DNA of 64,000 nucleotides from assembly GCA_019426215.1 (NCBI GenBank), contig CM033391.1:11582708-11646707 (forward strand). Reading direction: 5' to 3'. Within the stretch, counting starts at the first letter, position 1; each line of letters starts with the position of its first letter. Made by a program: the position numbers and the translations under genes. Positions 45,243 through 54,980 of this stretch are shown here, in pieces. The notes under the pieces were generated by a model, which made no database searches, was not told where the DNA came from, and saw nothing but the letters and a program-made list of their open reading frames with translations. The DNA is from Buddleja alternifolia. Lineage: Eukaryota; Streptophyta; Magnoliopsida; Lamiales; Scrophulariaceae.

Positions 45243-48200
45243 ATGCAGGTACTTAGAGCCAACACCGATACTTCAGTTTGGTACTTCGATAGTGGGTCAT
45301 CAAGGCATATGACTGGATCAAAAGATCTCTTGGTCAACTATCGTGCAACCAATGGTCCTCAAGTTATATTCGATGACAACTCCAAAGGTAAAACCAAAGG
45401 TATAGGTATCATGCATAGGGGGAACATCATGATTAGTGATGTATATTATGTTGAGGGTCTTAAGCATAATTTGTTAAGAATTAGTCAATTTTGTGATAAA
45501 GGCTTTAAAGTAAAATTTTCAAGTGACTACTGCTATGTTAACGACGCTAAGACTAAGTCTACTAAATTAAGAGGAAAAAGAACAAACAATGTATATTTAG
45601 TGGATTGGGATTCTACAATTGATAACAACCCCACATGCTTTGTTGCTAGAAATCAAAATGAATTGGGTTGGTTATGGCATAGAAAAATGAATCACCTCAA
45701 CTTTAAGGCAATCTCTCAGTTAATATCGCTAAATCTAGTAGAGAGATTACCTAAGGGTTCCTTTCAAAAGAATCGCTTATGTGATGCATGTTAAATGGGT
45801 AAACAAGTTAAATCATCTTTTAAGAAGAAACCATGCCTATCTACTTCCAGAGTTCTTGAACTATTGCATCTAGATTTGTTTGGTCCTATTCAAATCATGA
45901 GTGTTAGTGGTAAAAAGTACTCGCTAGTAATAGTTGATGATTTCTCTTGCTATACATGGGTAGAATTTCTAGCGACCAAAGATGAAACTAGTGTCAAGCT
46001 CACATCGGTAATTCGTCAATTGCAAACTTATAAAGATTCAAAGGTGATAAGAATTAGAAGCGATAGAGGAACTGAATTTACTAACCAATTTGTTGAGAAG
46101 TTTTGTATAGATCTTGGAATACTTCATGAGTATTCTGCTCCAAGAATACCTCAACAGAATGGAGTAGCCGAGCGACAGAATAGAACTCTTAAAGAAGCCG
46201 CTAGGACGATGCTTGCAGAGTCTAAGCTGCCTTAAAGGTTTTGGGCCTAAGCTATCAATACCGCTTGCTACACTCAGAACCGGTATATGATCAACAAGCA
46301 ACATGAGAAGACTCCATATGAGTTGTGGAAGGGACGTAAGCCTAAAATTTCATATTTTCATTTATTTAGTTCAAAATGTTTCATTCATGACAATGGATCC
46401 CAAAGCCTAAAGACATTTGATCCTAAAGGGGATGAGGGAATCTTTCTAGGCTATGCCAAAAATGGAAAGAGTTTTCGCATCCTAAATAAGATCAAATCGA
46501 AGGTTGAAAAATCCATTCATGTTGTGTTTGATGATGCCAACCAAGAACCGAGTAAGGTTAATCCTGATGATGTAGGAATTGAAGATCTTGCCCATCAAGT
46601 GTCACAAATCAATCTTTGTGATGATAGTGATGATGATGAGGATGATGAGATTTTTGTGCCTATTCCTAAAGTTACTCGTGAGGTTACAAATGATGATAGT
46701 ATCAGAATCGCTGATGATCATGAAGAGAATGATCATCAAGAGCAAATTAGAACTGTGAATGATGTAGCGACTGCACCAGTGACAAATGAGAATCAAGCGA
46801 TTGATAATCAAGAGTCTCTCAACCCGTTCCAACCAGACCGTAAATAGCTTAGAGATCATCCACCAGAGCTAGTAATTGGAGATATTGAAGCACCTGTCAG
46901 AACTAGGTCTGCTACAATCAATGAGGCCATGTTCGCAAGTTTCTTATCTCAAATGGAACCAAAGAAAGTGGATGAAGCGCTCAGTGATTCAAGTTGGGTA
47001 GAAGCAATGCAAGAAGAGCTCAACCAATTTGAGAGAAGCAAAGTTTGGACGCTAGTACCAAGACCAACTCACCAAGGAGTTATTGGAACTAGATAGGTTT
47101 TAAGGAACAAGATGGATGAAGATGGCATTGTTATAAGAAACAAAGCCAGATTAGTCGCTTAGGGTTATTGCCAAGAAGAGGGTATTGATTTTGATGATAC
47201 ATATGCCTCAATAGCCCGTCTTGAAGCGATTAGGATGTTCCTAGCGTTTGCCGCATTCAACAAGTTCACAGTGTACCAAATGGACTTGAAGAGTGCATTC
47301 CTGAATGGTAAACTCCAAGAAGAAGTCTATGTGGAGCAACCTCCAGGATTCATCAACAACCATGGCAAAAGTATGGTCTACAAATTGGATAAGGCCCTCT
47401 ATGGCCTTAAACAAGCACCAAGAGCATGGTATGACACTCTCTCTATCTTCCTTATAGGTAAAGGCTTTTCAAAAGACAGCATTGATACAACGTTATTTAA
47501 AATTAACCATAATGAAGATATTCTCTTAGTCCAAATTTATGTTGATGATATTATAGTTGGTTCTACTAATAAGCGATTATGTGAGAAATTTTCGAAAATG
47601 ATGCAATATCAATTTGAAATGAGCATGATGGGTGAATTAACTTTCTTCTTAGGATTACAAGTTAAACAGCTCCCTAATGGAATATTTATAAACCAAGCTA
47701 AATATACAAGAGATATGATTAAGAAACTTGGTATGGAAAATGCATCATCTTCAAAAATTCCAATGAGCCAAACGCTTAAGATAGATAAAGATGAAAATGG
47801 GAAGAAAATTGATATCACTAAATATAGAGGTATCATTGGATCACTTCTTTATCTTACCGCTAGTAGACCCGATATTATGTTTTCGGTATGCATGTGTGCA
47901 CGCTTTCAAGCTGATCCAAGAGAATCTCACTTAAATGCTACCAAGAGAATCCTTAAAAACCTAAAAGGCACACAAAATCTGGGCTTATGGTATCCAAGGG
48001 ACTCTCCTTTTGAACTAATTGGTTATTCAGACGCAGATTTTGCAGGATGCAAAATAGATAGAAAGAGTACTAGTGGTACATGTCAATTTCTAGGTGATAG
48101 ACTAATTTCGTGGCATAGTAAGAAACAACAATCCTAGCGACTTCTACCGCTGAAGCAGAGTACGTAGCCGCTGGGAGCTGTTGTGCACAAATCGTTTAGA

Positions 48201-48466
48201 TGAGGCAACAATTTAGAGATTATGGAACAATCCTAGGTCCTACCCCAATCCATTGTGATAATCAAGGCGCTTTCGATACCCAAAATTCTGTCATTCATTC
48301 TAGAACTAAACACATTGGCATTCGATACCATTTCTTGCGTGACCATGTTCAAAAGAAAGATAGCTTCATGCACTTCATTGGAACTAACAAACAATTGGCA
48401 TATATCTTCACCAAAGCGCTCAACGAACAACGCTTTCTCACTTTGAGAAGTAACGTAAGATTCTTC
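45243..48466 (+). pseudogene. Sirevirus element 1 pol, degenerate
   Basis: It carries protease ([13 protein letters not shown]), GAG-pre-integrase ([18 protein letters not shown]), integrase ([29 protein letters not shown]), reverse transcriptase ([24 protein letters not shown] at about 47,539-47,550) and RNase H ([19 protein letters not shown]). Nonsense codons lie at about 45,792, 46,233, 46,845, 47,095 and 47,160, with a frameshift near 48,130. The catalytic motifs are still readable, so decay is moderate. The C terminus is lost at the junction with the inverted LTR. Confidence 0.88.
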
Positions 48467-49264
48467 TATGAAGAGGTTTAAGATATTGTTGTCTGTCTCA
48501 GGAATTGAAGAAAAACAAAGAGAATGTTTGGTTGAATATTCTGGCTTTTCTGAGAGTTTAAGGATTAAGACTTCAATGCAATAGAATTTTGACTTGTAAG
48601 CTTGTACCGTGTTTTGGCTTGTTGTTGAAGTCCTATTTATAGACTCTCTTGGAAAAAGTGTCTGTTTGACACATGCACAACCGCGTGTCTCTCACTTTCG
48701 CAAGTGAACAACTTTTGTCATTTTTTGCTGAAATCCTGCTTCAAAAAGTTGGTGCGGCAGTCTCCGAAAAGTTGACAATCCAATGGGGTGGCATCTCCGC
48801 ACGTCCTGGAATGCTTATCACATTTAATGCTCTTATCAGCATTTAATGCATTTGAAATAAATGTCTGTTGGCAATTAATGATCTGAGAATATTTGCATGA
48901 AAACTCCGTTTGGACTTATAAATAAATTCAAGTGACATTTGGTCATTGACAGACGCTCAATCACTATTGAATGATTTCTGTCCTCAATCAATGCTTAGAC
49001 GCTTGTAAAACTTCATCTTCATTCAGTCTTCAGATGCTCGAATCTTCAGACCTAACTACTGATAAGCTCACTCAGAAACTGGCAGACGCTTAGTCTAAGA
49101 CTACTTAGCCTAACAAACTAAAATGAAAATAAATAAATCCTATTACAAATCTAACGCTCAAAGCCTATACATGATTTCTAATAAAATCAAACTTACATAG
49201 TTTGGGATCTAACATAAAATCCTAATTGTCATTATCAAAACACCTATCAAGAAATTTCCTAAGT
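48452..49264 (-). repeat. Inverted partial Sirevirus LTR
   Basis: On the minus strand it reads like the first half of the Sirevirus LTR: it starts near AACTTAGGAAATTTC, continues through TTTTGATAATGACAATTAGG, TAGGCTTTGAGCGTTAG and TTCAAATGCATTAAATGCTG, and reaches a TATA box (TCTATAAATAGG) at about 48,630-48,641. It breaks off inside the R/U5-like part at 48,452, where it meets the end of element 1. It lies opposite in orientation to elements 1 and 2. Confidence 0.8.
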
Positions 49265-49682
49265 TACTTATAATTTCTTCAGCCGTTTCATCTAATGCAT
49301 CCGGATCGGGCTGGTTGAAATCTTCTAGAAGAATTTCAAGAGGGATTTTCGAGAGGACTTTAAGGAGGATGCCTTTCTGTGATTGGTTGGGCTAAGAGAG
49401 AGAAAAAACCAGAAATATGGGATTGTTTGAAAGAGTAGAAAAGGAGAAATCCAAATTTATGGTTCCACCTGGTTGATGAGCACTGAAGGATTCGCCTGTG
49501 GAAATAGGAGGGGACGGTGGATTATTATCATTTGTAGGTGGCACTGCCACCAGAGCATTAGAAGGATTTCCAGCACCTCCTCCGAGAGGAGGGAGGGGGT
49601 TATCTAAAGCCATGATTTTAGGATGGATTATTTGAACATTATCATCAGAGAAGATAGGATTAGGGTTAGAAACGTGTGACAT
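49265..49682 (-). pseudogene. Proline-rich open frame fragment of unknown origin
   Basis: The frame starts MSHVSNPNPIFSDDNVQIIH, has a Pro/Gly/Asn-rich segment (PLPPLGGGAGNPSNALVAVP) and stops at 49,392. The same frame then continues as SQKGILLKVLSKIPLEILLE and DFNQPDPDALDETAEEIISN up to the inverted LTR. The product is not recognised. It may be the N-terminal part of a gene or of an older element into which the inverted Sirevirus LTR was inserted. Confidence 0.4.
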
Positions 49683-50375
49683 TTCTTTGATTTACTATGA
49701 GGAACAGGGAGAACAATGACAAATTGTTTAAACAACACACAAAATACAAATAAAAATACAGAGCAAAGGAAAAAAAATAAATACCTAAAGGCAAAAGGCA
49801 AACAACGTGGATCTTGGAGTAATAACTACCCCAATGATTGGAGATGGAGGAAAAAGGGGGGAGTTGGAAGACGATTTTAAGGAGAAGATGATGGAAATAA
49901 GGTAATAAGGATCGGATAAAAATGCAAGAGAAGGATTTTTTTTTTATTTTGAAATAACAGTTAAGGAAGAAAAAAAGAAATTTCCTTTTGGCGGGATCAC
50001 TTTGTGACCGTACACGTGGTGCATATCCACAAAAATCTAGGAGTAGTTATGGTAGCGAGGGGGGTAACTGCCATGATGATGGCGCGAGGATCTAGGAGGA
50101 AAGACTGCAAATTCATGACCCTGGGGAAGCCCAAACGTCTCAAGCTCATCAGTGATGTCACAGTTAGGGTTTTCTCAAATAAGTGCTTTTCAAACAAGCC
50201 AGTACGAAACAATTCTTTCAGCATGCTATGCAGGAAAAAGATCATGATTTCTTTTAGCTTGACTATTCAGTAGGAATTTAGGAGGAGTTTTAACTAACAA
50301 CTTAGCTTCCATAATCGATTTTTCACAACTCTTTTAGTTTGACAGTCAAACCTTAGAGTTGGGGGAACTATTCAT
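49683..50375. other. No gene recognised
   Basis: Purine-rich and AT-rich sequence that may be the upstream region of the proline-rich frame. Open frames at 49,997-50,273 have no motif. Confidence 0.35.
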
Positions 50376-50923
50376 GTGAGTAGATATCATCCATTGGGCA
50401 AAGCTGATAAGCCCAAAGAATAATACATATATATATATATATATATATCTTTTCTTATTTAATTATAATAAGTCGGCCCATGAGGTTATATTTCGGCCCC
50501 GTCCATTAGCTAAAATGAAACCTAACTGGAGCCCTAAAAGGAAGAAGATCAATTAGAAGATAATATCCAATCAAATATCCCATTAGGAATTATTTAATAA
50601 GAATTGGTCAAATACTTACCAGAGCAGGAAGATCAGAAGTGGCTAAATATGGACCTGGATTAGACGTGCCCAGCACGATTTCAGGACACCCAAAGCTTCC
50701 AAAAATAGTCCTGGTTACCATAAGCAGACCAGGAAGGAAATCTGTCGGATTTCAGTTACCATATTTGTATAGAAGTCATCTAACTTGTATAAATATTCAT
50801 TTTGGATGATTAATAAACAACTTTACATTCGATAACTTTTACTCTTGATTATTATATAGATTTTATACTCAATTTCTCGTAAGTATTATATAAATTTATT
50901 GGTGTAAATCCCACGTGCATCAG
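50376..50923. repeat. Possible solo LTR (uncertain), with (TA)n
   Basis: A purine tract, GTTGGGGGAAC, at about 50,358-50,368 is followed by sequence rich in GGCCCA and GCCCAAAG blocks. It includes (TA)n at 50,427-50,449 and a TATAAATATTCA box, and ends in GTGCATCA. This resembles a plant Ty3-type LTR. No target duplication was found, so the call is weak. Confidence 0.3.
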
Positions 50924-51102
50924 ATGTCTTCTTGTGTCCTCTAATAGATGAGCTTAAGATGTTGTAGGAAGTTGGAATCCAAACTTATGATGTGTGCAAG
51001 AAGGAAAACTTTCAAATGCGAGCGGCACTTTTGTGGATAATCAGTGATTTCCCTGCTAATGAATGGTGTTTGGGTGGAGTACACACGGACTAATGGCATG
51101 TC
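50924..51102 (+). pseudogene. CACTA (En/Spm) TNP2-like transposase fragment
   Basis: The translation DVFLCPLIDELKML, a stop, EVGIQTYDVCKKENFQMRAA, LLWIISDFPANEW matches the highly conserved core of plant TNP2 transposases (Transposase_21), including the ISDFPA motif. It is cut by Sirevirus element 2 after a second stop and the tail WHV. The remainder, if present, lies beyond the right end of the window. Confidence 0.75.
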
Positions 51103-52652
51103 TGTTAGGAATTTCATGTTAGAAGTTTTGATGATGACAATTAAGTTTTTGTTAGACCCCAAAAAAGTTGTAAGTTTATTTTTTTGTAGAAAACTTGTAT
51201 AGGCTTTGAAGCGTTAGACTTGTAATAGATTTATTAGGCCTTGTTATCTTACTTTAGAGTGTTAGGCAAAATAGTCTTAGGCTGAGCGTCTGATGATTTC
51301 TGAGTGAGTTTATCAGTGGTAAAGTTCGAAGACTCAAGCGCCTGATCTCAGAAGATAGATACAGTCTCCAAGCGTCCACTTTGGACAGCTATATCAAGCG
51401 TTACCTTATGGGACAGAAGTGATTTCACCGGAATTTACTTCTAAGTCCAGAAGGAGTTTAATGCAAATATTCTCAAAGCATTAAATACCAACGGGTATTA
51501 ATTTCAAATGCATTAAATGTTGATAAGAGCATTTAATATGATAAGCAATGTCAGACGTACGGAGAAGCCACCCTATTTGACTGTCAACTATCTCAGACTG
51601 CAGCACCAACTTTCGTGCAGCAGATTTTCAGGAAAAAGGACAAAAGCTGTTCACTCGCGAAAAGTGAGAGACACGCGCCAGTGCATGTGTCAAACGGACA
51701 CTTTCTCCAAGAATACCTATAAATAGGACTTCAACAACAAACAAAAAGATAAGCAACAATTTTATCAAAGCCAAATTGCTGTTGCATTAAAATCTCATCC
51801 CTTAAACTCTCAGAAAAGCCAGAAACTTCAAGAAACATCCAAATTGCTTTTCTTATATTCCTGAGACAGTCAACAAATATCTCAAACATTCTTTTTGCAG
51901 AAACCAGATTCCTACTGAGATATTACCAAGTTGTTTGAACTTCATCAAAATCAAACAAACCTTTTAGAAAATCCCATCCAAGCCTCGCGATCTGTGTGAA
52001 GTCGAAGTTGGATACTTGCATCATTTCTGGGTGAAAGAAGCAAGAGGGTTGAAGTGATTTGAAGCAGAAATCTGTGTGATCAAGGAGCTCAAGTCATCGA
52101 CATCCATCTCTCCCTAATTTGTAGAAGATTCTGTGTGATTCTTTGAGAATCATTTTAGTGGATTGCCTCCAAGTGCAAAGGAGAAGAAGGACGTAGTTGG
52201 GATTACACCACCCAACGAACCTTACAAATATTGTGTTATTTACTTTTCAGTCATTTCATTCATCTATCATATCACTGCATAAGTAAAACACAATCAAAAG
52301 CTAAGCACCTAAGAAACATCTTGTGACGCTAAAACTTTCAAAGAGAAGACTCCAAAATCATTCCGCTGTGCTAACCCTGATTAAAAGAACTGAACGCTTA
52401 ACCTACAAGGTCAAAGTATTCAATTCCTGAAGTCTAAGTTAACTTTATAAAACAGTCTTCATTAGACGCTTCACAAAGTCTCAAATATCTTATGTGAACG
52501 CTAAGGTGAAGCGTCACACTCTTCAAGCGCCTATCATTTCAAGCGTCCAAATACGTTTAATACGAAATCCTTTTTTAAGTCGAAAAAGACTTAAAGGGTC
52601 TATTCAACCCCCCCCCCTTCTAGACCCTTTCGTATGCCACTTGGGACCAACA
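51103..52652 (+). repeat. 5' LTR of Sirevirus element 2
   Basis: 1550 bp, from TGTTAGGAATTTCATG to CACTTGGGACCAACA. It contains a TATA box at 51,718-51,728 and a run of C residues before the conserved end (TTCTAGACCCTTTCGTATGC). Confidence 0.92.
51718..51728 (+). promoter_or_regulatory. TATA box of the Sirevirus element 2 5' LTR
   Basis: CTATAAATAGG, with the identical sequence at 63,952-63,962 in the 3' LTR. It would place the RNA start near 51,750, leaving a long R/U5 region of about 900 bp. Confidence 0.7.
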
Positions 52653-52654
52653 AG

Positions 52655-52668
52655 TGGTATCAGAGCGG
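52655..52668 (+). other. Primer-binding site of Sirevirus element 2
   Basis: TGGTATCAGAGCGG, complementary to the initiator Met-tRNA 3' end. An inverted repeat CCACTTG...CAAGTGG (52,637-52,657) spans the LTR end and the first bases of the site. Confidence 0.92.
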
Positions 52669-52759
52669 TTAATTTTGAAATTTTTAAAATTTCCAAGCAT
52701 AACTGCTTGTTTAGATCTTTTTCTTTCAAAATCTAGTTGCTTTTTTTTAAAGCTTAGAT

Positions 52760-54960
52760 ATGGCATTTGCTAAAGTTCCCAAATTGACAGAATCAAATTT
52801 TGACACATGGAAAGTCAAAGCATTTACGTATTTATGTTCATGCGATGATGACATGTGCGATATTATTTCAGATGGGCCAATCAAAATATACAAAGTTATC
52901 ACAAGAGCGCCTGGAGCCACAGAAGAAACCCCTGATGGTTACGTTGAAAAACCAAAACAAGAATGGTCTCCAGATGAGCGTCGAAGAGCTAACTTGGACA
53001 ATGTTGGTCGCAACGCTCTGTATACGGCTATTGGTGATAATGATAACTTATTCAATAAAATCAAATCTTGCAAAACGACTAAAGAAATATGGGATAAGCT
53101 GGCTACAATCTGTGGTGGTTCAGCTCAAATCAAAGAAAACAAACTTTCCATTGCTAAGGAAAAGTTTAACGGATTTAAGATGCTACCCAATGAAACACTA
53201 GAGCAATTGGATATAAGATTCACAGCTCTTGTTACAGAACTTACGTCATTGGGAATGGACTTACAGAATCGAGAAATGGTGGTTAAGATCTTTAGAAGTC
53301 TACCAAGTAAATTCTTGATGAAGACAACAGCTATGAGAGAATCAAACATGCTGGATCTCCTAACTCCAGAAGACGCCTTTTCAGAGATAAAAGCTTTTGA
53401 GTTCGAGTTGAACTCTGCTAGTGACATTGTGAGTAATCCAGTGATTGAATCTGGAGCTCTCATTGCATCAATCAAAGGCAAATCGGGTAACAAAGGAAAG
53501 AATTCGGACATTAATGAGGAAGAAGAGTTGGCTTTGCTGAATAGATTCAGGAAGTTCTTGAGATATGAAAAGAAAGGAAAAGGTCCTAATAATCAAGGAC
53601 AAAGTTCATATCAAGCGCCTTCTCCCATACAACAACAGTTTCAAGCGCCTCAATATTCTGTTCCTTTACCTCAAGCGCCTACTCAATATCAAGCGTCTAC
53701 TCAAAATCTTCCAGCTCCAGTGGTTTCTAAACCACACACTGCAAGGCTAACAAGTGAACAAAAAATGAAAACCAATCTTTGTTATAATTGCAGGAAACCG
53801 GGGCACTACCAGGTAAATTGTCCCTATCCAAATGTATCCAAGCCCTCAAGGCAGGATTACTTGGATAGAAACCAATTCAGGAGCAACCTTCGACAACAAG
53901 GTTTGCTTGCGGAATCAGAACCAGCATCAGCACCTGAAGATTTAGAATCATCAGACGAAAGTAGTGATGATGATGAGCCGATAGATGACTCAGCGCTCAT
54001 ATGTCTCATGGCCAGAGATGATGAAGCGTCCCCTGAGGTAATCAATGAATTATCAATTCCTCTTTCTTATGATGAATTACTTGACAAAGTCAAAGAATAT
54101 TACAATGAATGTCAAGAAGCTGCCAAAATATATCAAAATGATCTCGCTATTATTTCATCACTCAAAAACGATAAAGTAACGCTCAGAGCAGAGTTGCAAA
54201 TTCAGCAACAGTGCATTGAGAAAAACCAATCGCTTGAGAGTGAAGTTATTCAATTGAGAGGTGATATTGATATAATAGTCAAGAGAGAAGCTGATCTGAT
54301 GGCTAGACTTGCCAAGTCAGAACAGCTCATCTCATCGTTGTCCAAAGCATCCAGAAAGCTCGACAATGTGACTGAAATAACAAGGTTGTTTGGAGAAAAG
54401 ACCGGTTTAGGATGCAATGAATTCGGTAAACAACCAAACAAACCTAATGTTACGGCAAACAACAAAGGAAAGGGTGTTTTCTTTGTTAAGAAAGTTCACA
54501 AGGTCAAACTCAAAATGAACCAAGGGACAATGGTAAGAGGCCAAATGAGAAAGTCAAAACTAACTCAGACAAGGGTAAGGCTAAAGCAAATGATCCACAA
54601 AGACAGACTCATCCAAACGCTCAAAAAGCTAAGGATAAATCTAGTCACTGTGAATCAAGCGCTAAGCGTCTAGCACCAAACGTGCAACTCAAGCCAGAGC
54701 CAAGGAAATACCAGCGTCGATATCCAAAACAGTCAAGATCATATTATCGATACTATGATAATTATGATTATGACTATTATTATAATCGTGGATATTATTA
54801 TACATCCAAAAATTACACACAGCACAAGGTGAAACCCAAAAAGGCCAATATTCCTACTATGAAGACAAGGCAAATTTGGGTTCCTAAAGTTCTAATTAAC
54901 ACTAACAAGGATACTAATGTTGAAGGACCCAAGCAACAATGGGTACCTAAACAGAAATAG
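52760..54960 (+). pseudogene. Sirevirus element 2 gag, one frameshift
   Basis: The first frame, 52,760-54,673, starts MAFAKVPKLTESNFDTWKVK. It has an N-terminal DUF4219/UBN2-like gag region (LANLD-type blocks, IWDKLATICGG, LSIAKEKFNGFKMLPNETLE). A Gln/Pro/Ala-rich linker follows at about residues 275-325. The zinc knuckle is C341, C344, H349, C354 (CYNCRKPGHYQVNC). An acidic Ser-rich segment and a coiled-coil-like region at about residues 435-560 come next. Comparison with element 1 shows one G missing at about 54,494 (AAAGTTCAC against AAAGGTTCAC). After it the true gag tail is read in another frame (about 54,682-54,960), rich in Tyr and Lys (YYRYYDNYDYDYYYNRGYYY) and ending WVPKQK and TAG. 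The product would form the virus-like particle. The frameshift probably disables this copy's full-length gag, although the capsid and zinc-knuckle regions precede it. Confidence 0.88.
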
Positions 54961-54980
54961 AACTTCCCTTTTGATTGCAG
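54958..54980 (+). other. gag-pol boundary with TAG, TGA and TGCAG
   Basis: Gag ends at TAG (54,958-54,960). The pol frame opens after TGA (54,972-54,974), followed by TTGCAG and GTACCTAGAG. The GTACCTA motif also occurs 38 bases upstream (54,943-54,949). Pol lies in the -1 frame relative to the gag tail and has no ATG of its own at this point, so it needs bypass, reinitiation or splicing. Confidence 0.6.

Larger units (their letters stand above)
41805..48451 (+). mobile_element. Sirevirus-like Ty1/copia element 1, truncated and inactive
   Basis: It contains a partial 5' LTR, a primer-binding site, gag and pol in copia order, closely related to element 2 at 51.1-64 kb. The LTR lacks about its first 370 bp, and the element ends inside the last codons of RNase H, where it joins an inverted LTR. 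There is no 3' LTR and no sign of the additional downstream gene present in element 2. Numerous stops and shifts interrupt both genes. The left boundary is approximate. Confidence 0.85.

Noticed and set aside
50376..50923. Intact solo LTR
   Set aside because: No target duplication could be found, so it is listed only as a weak possibility.
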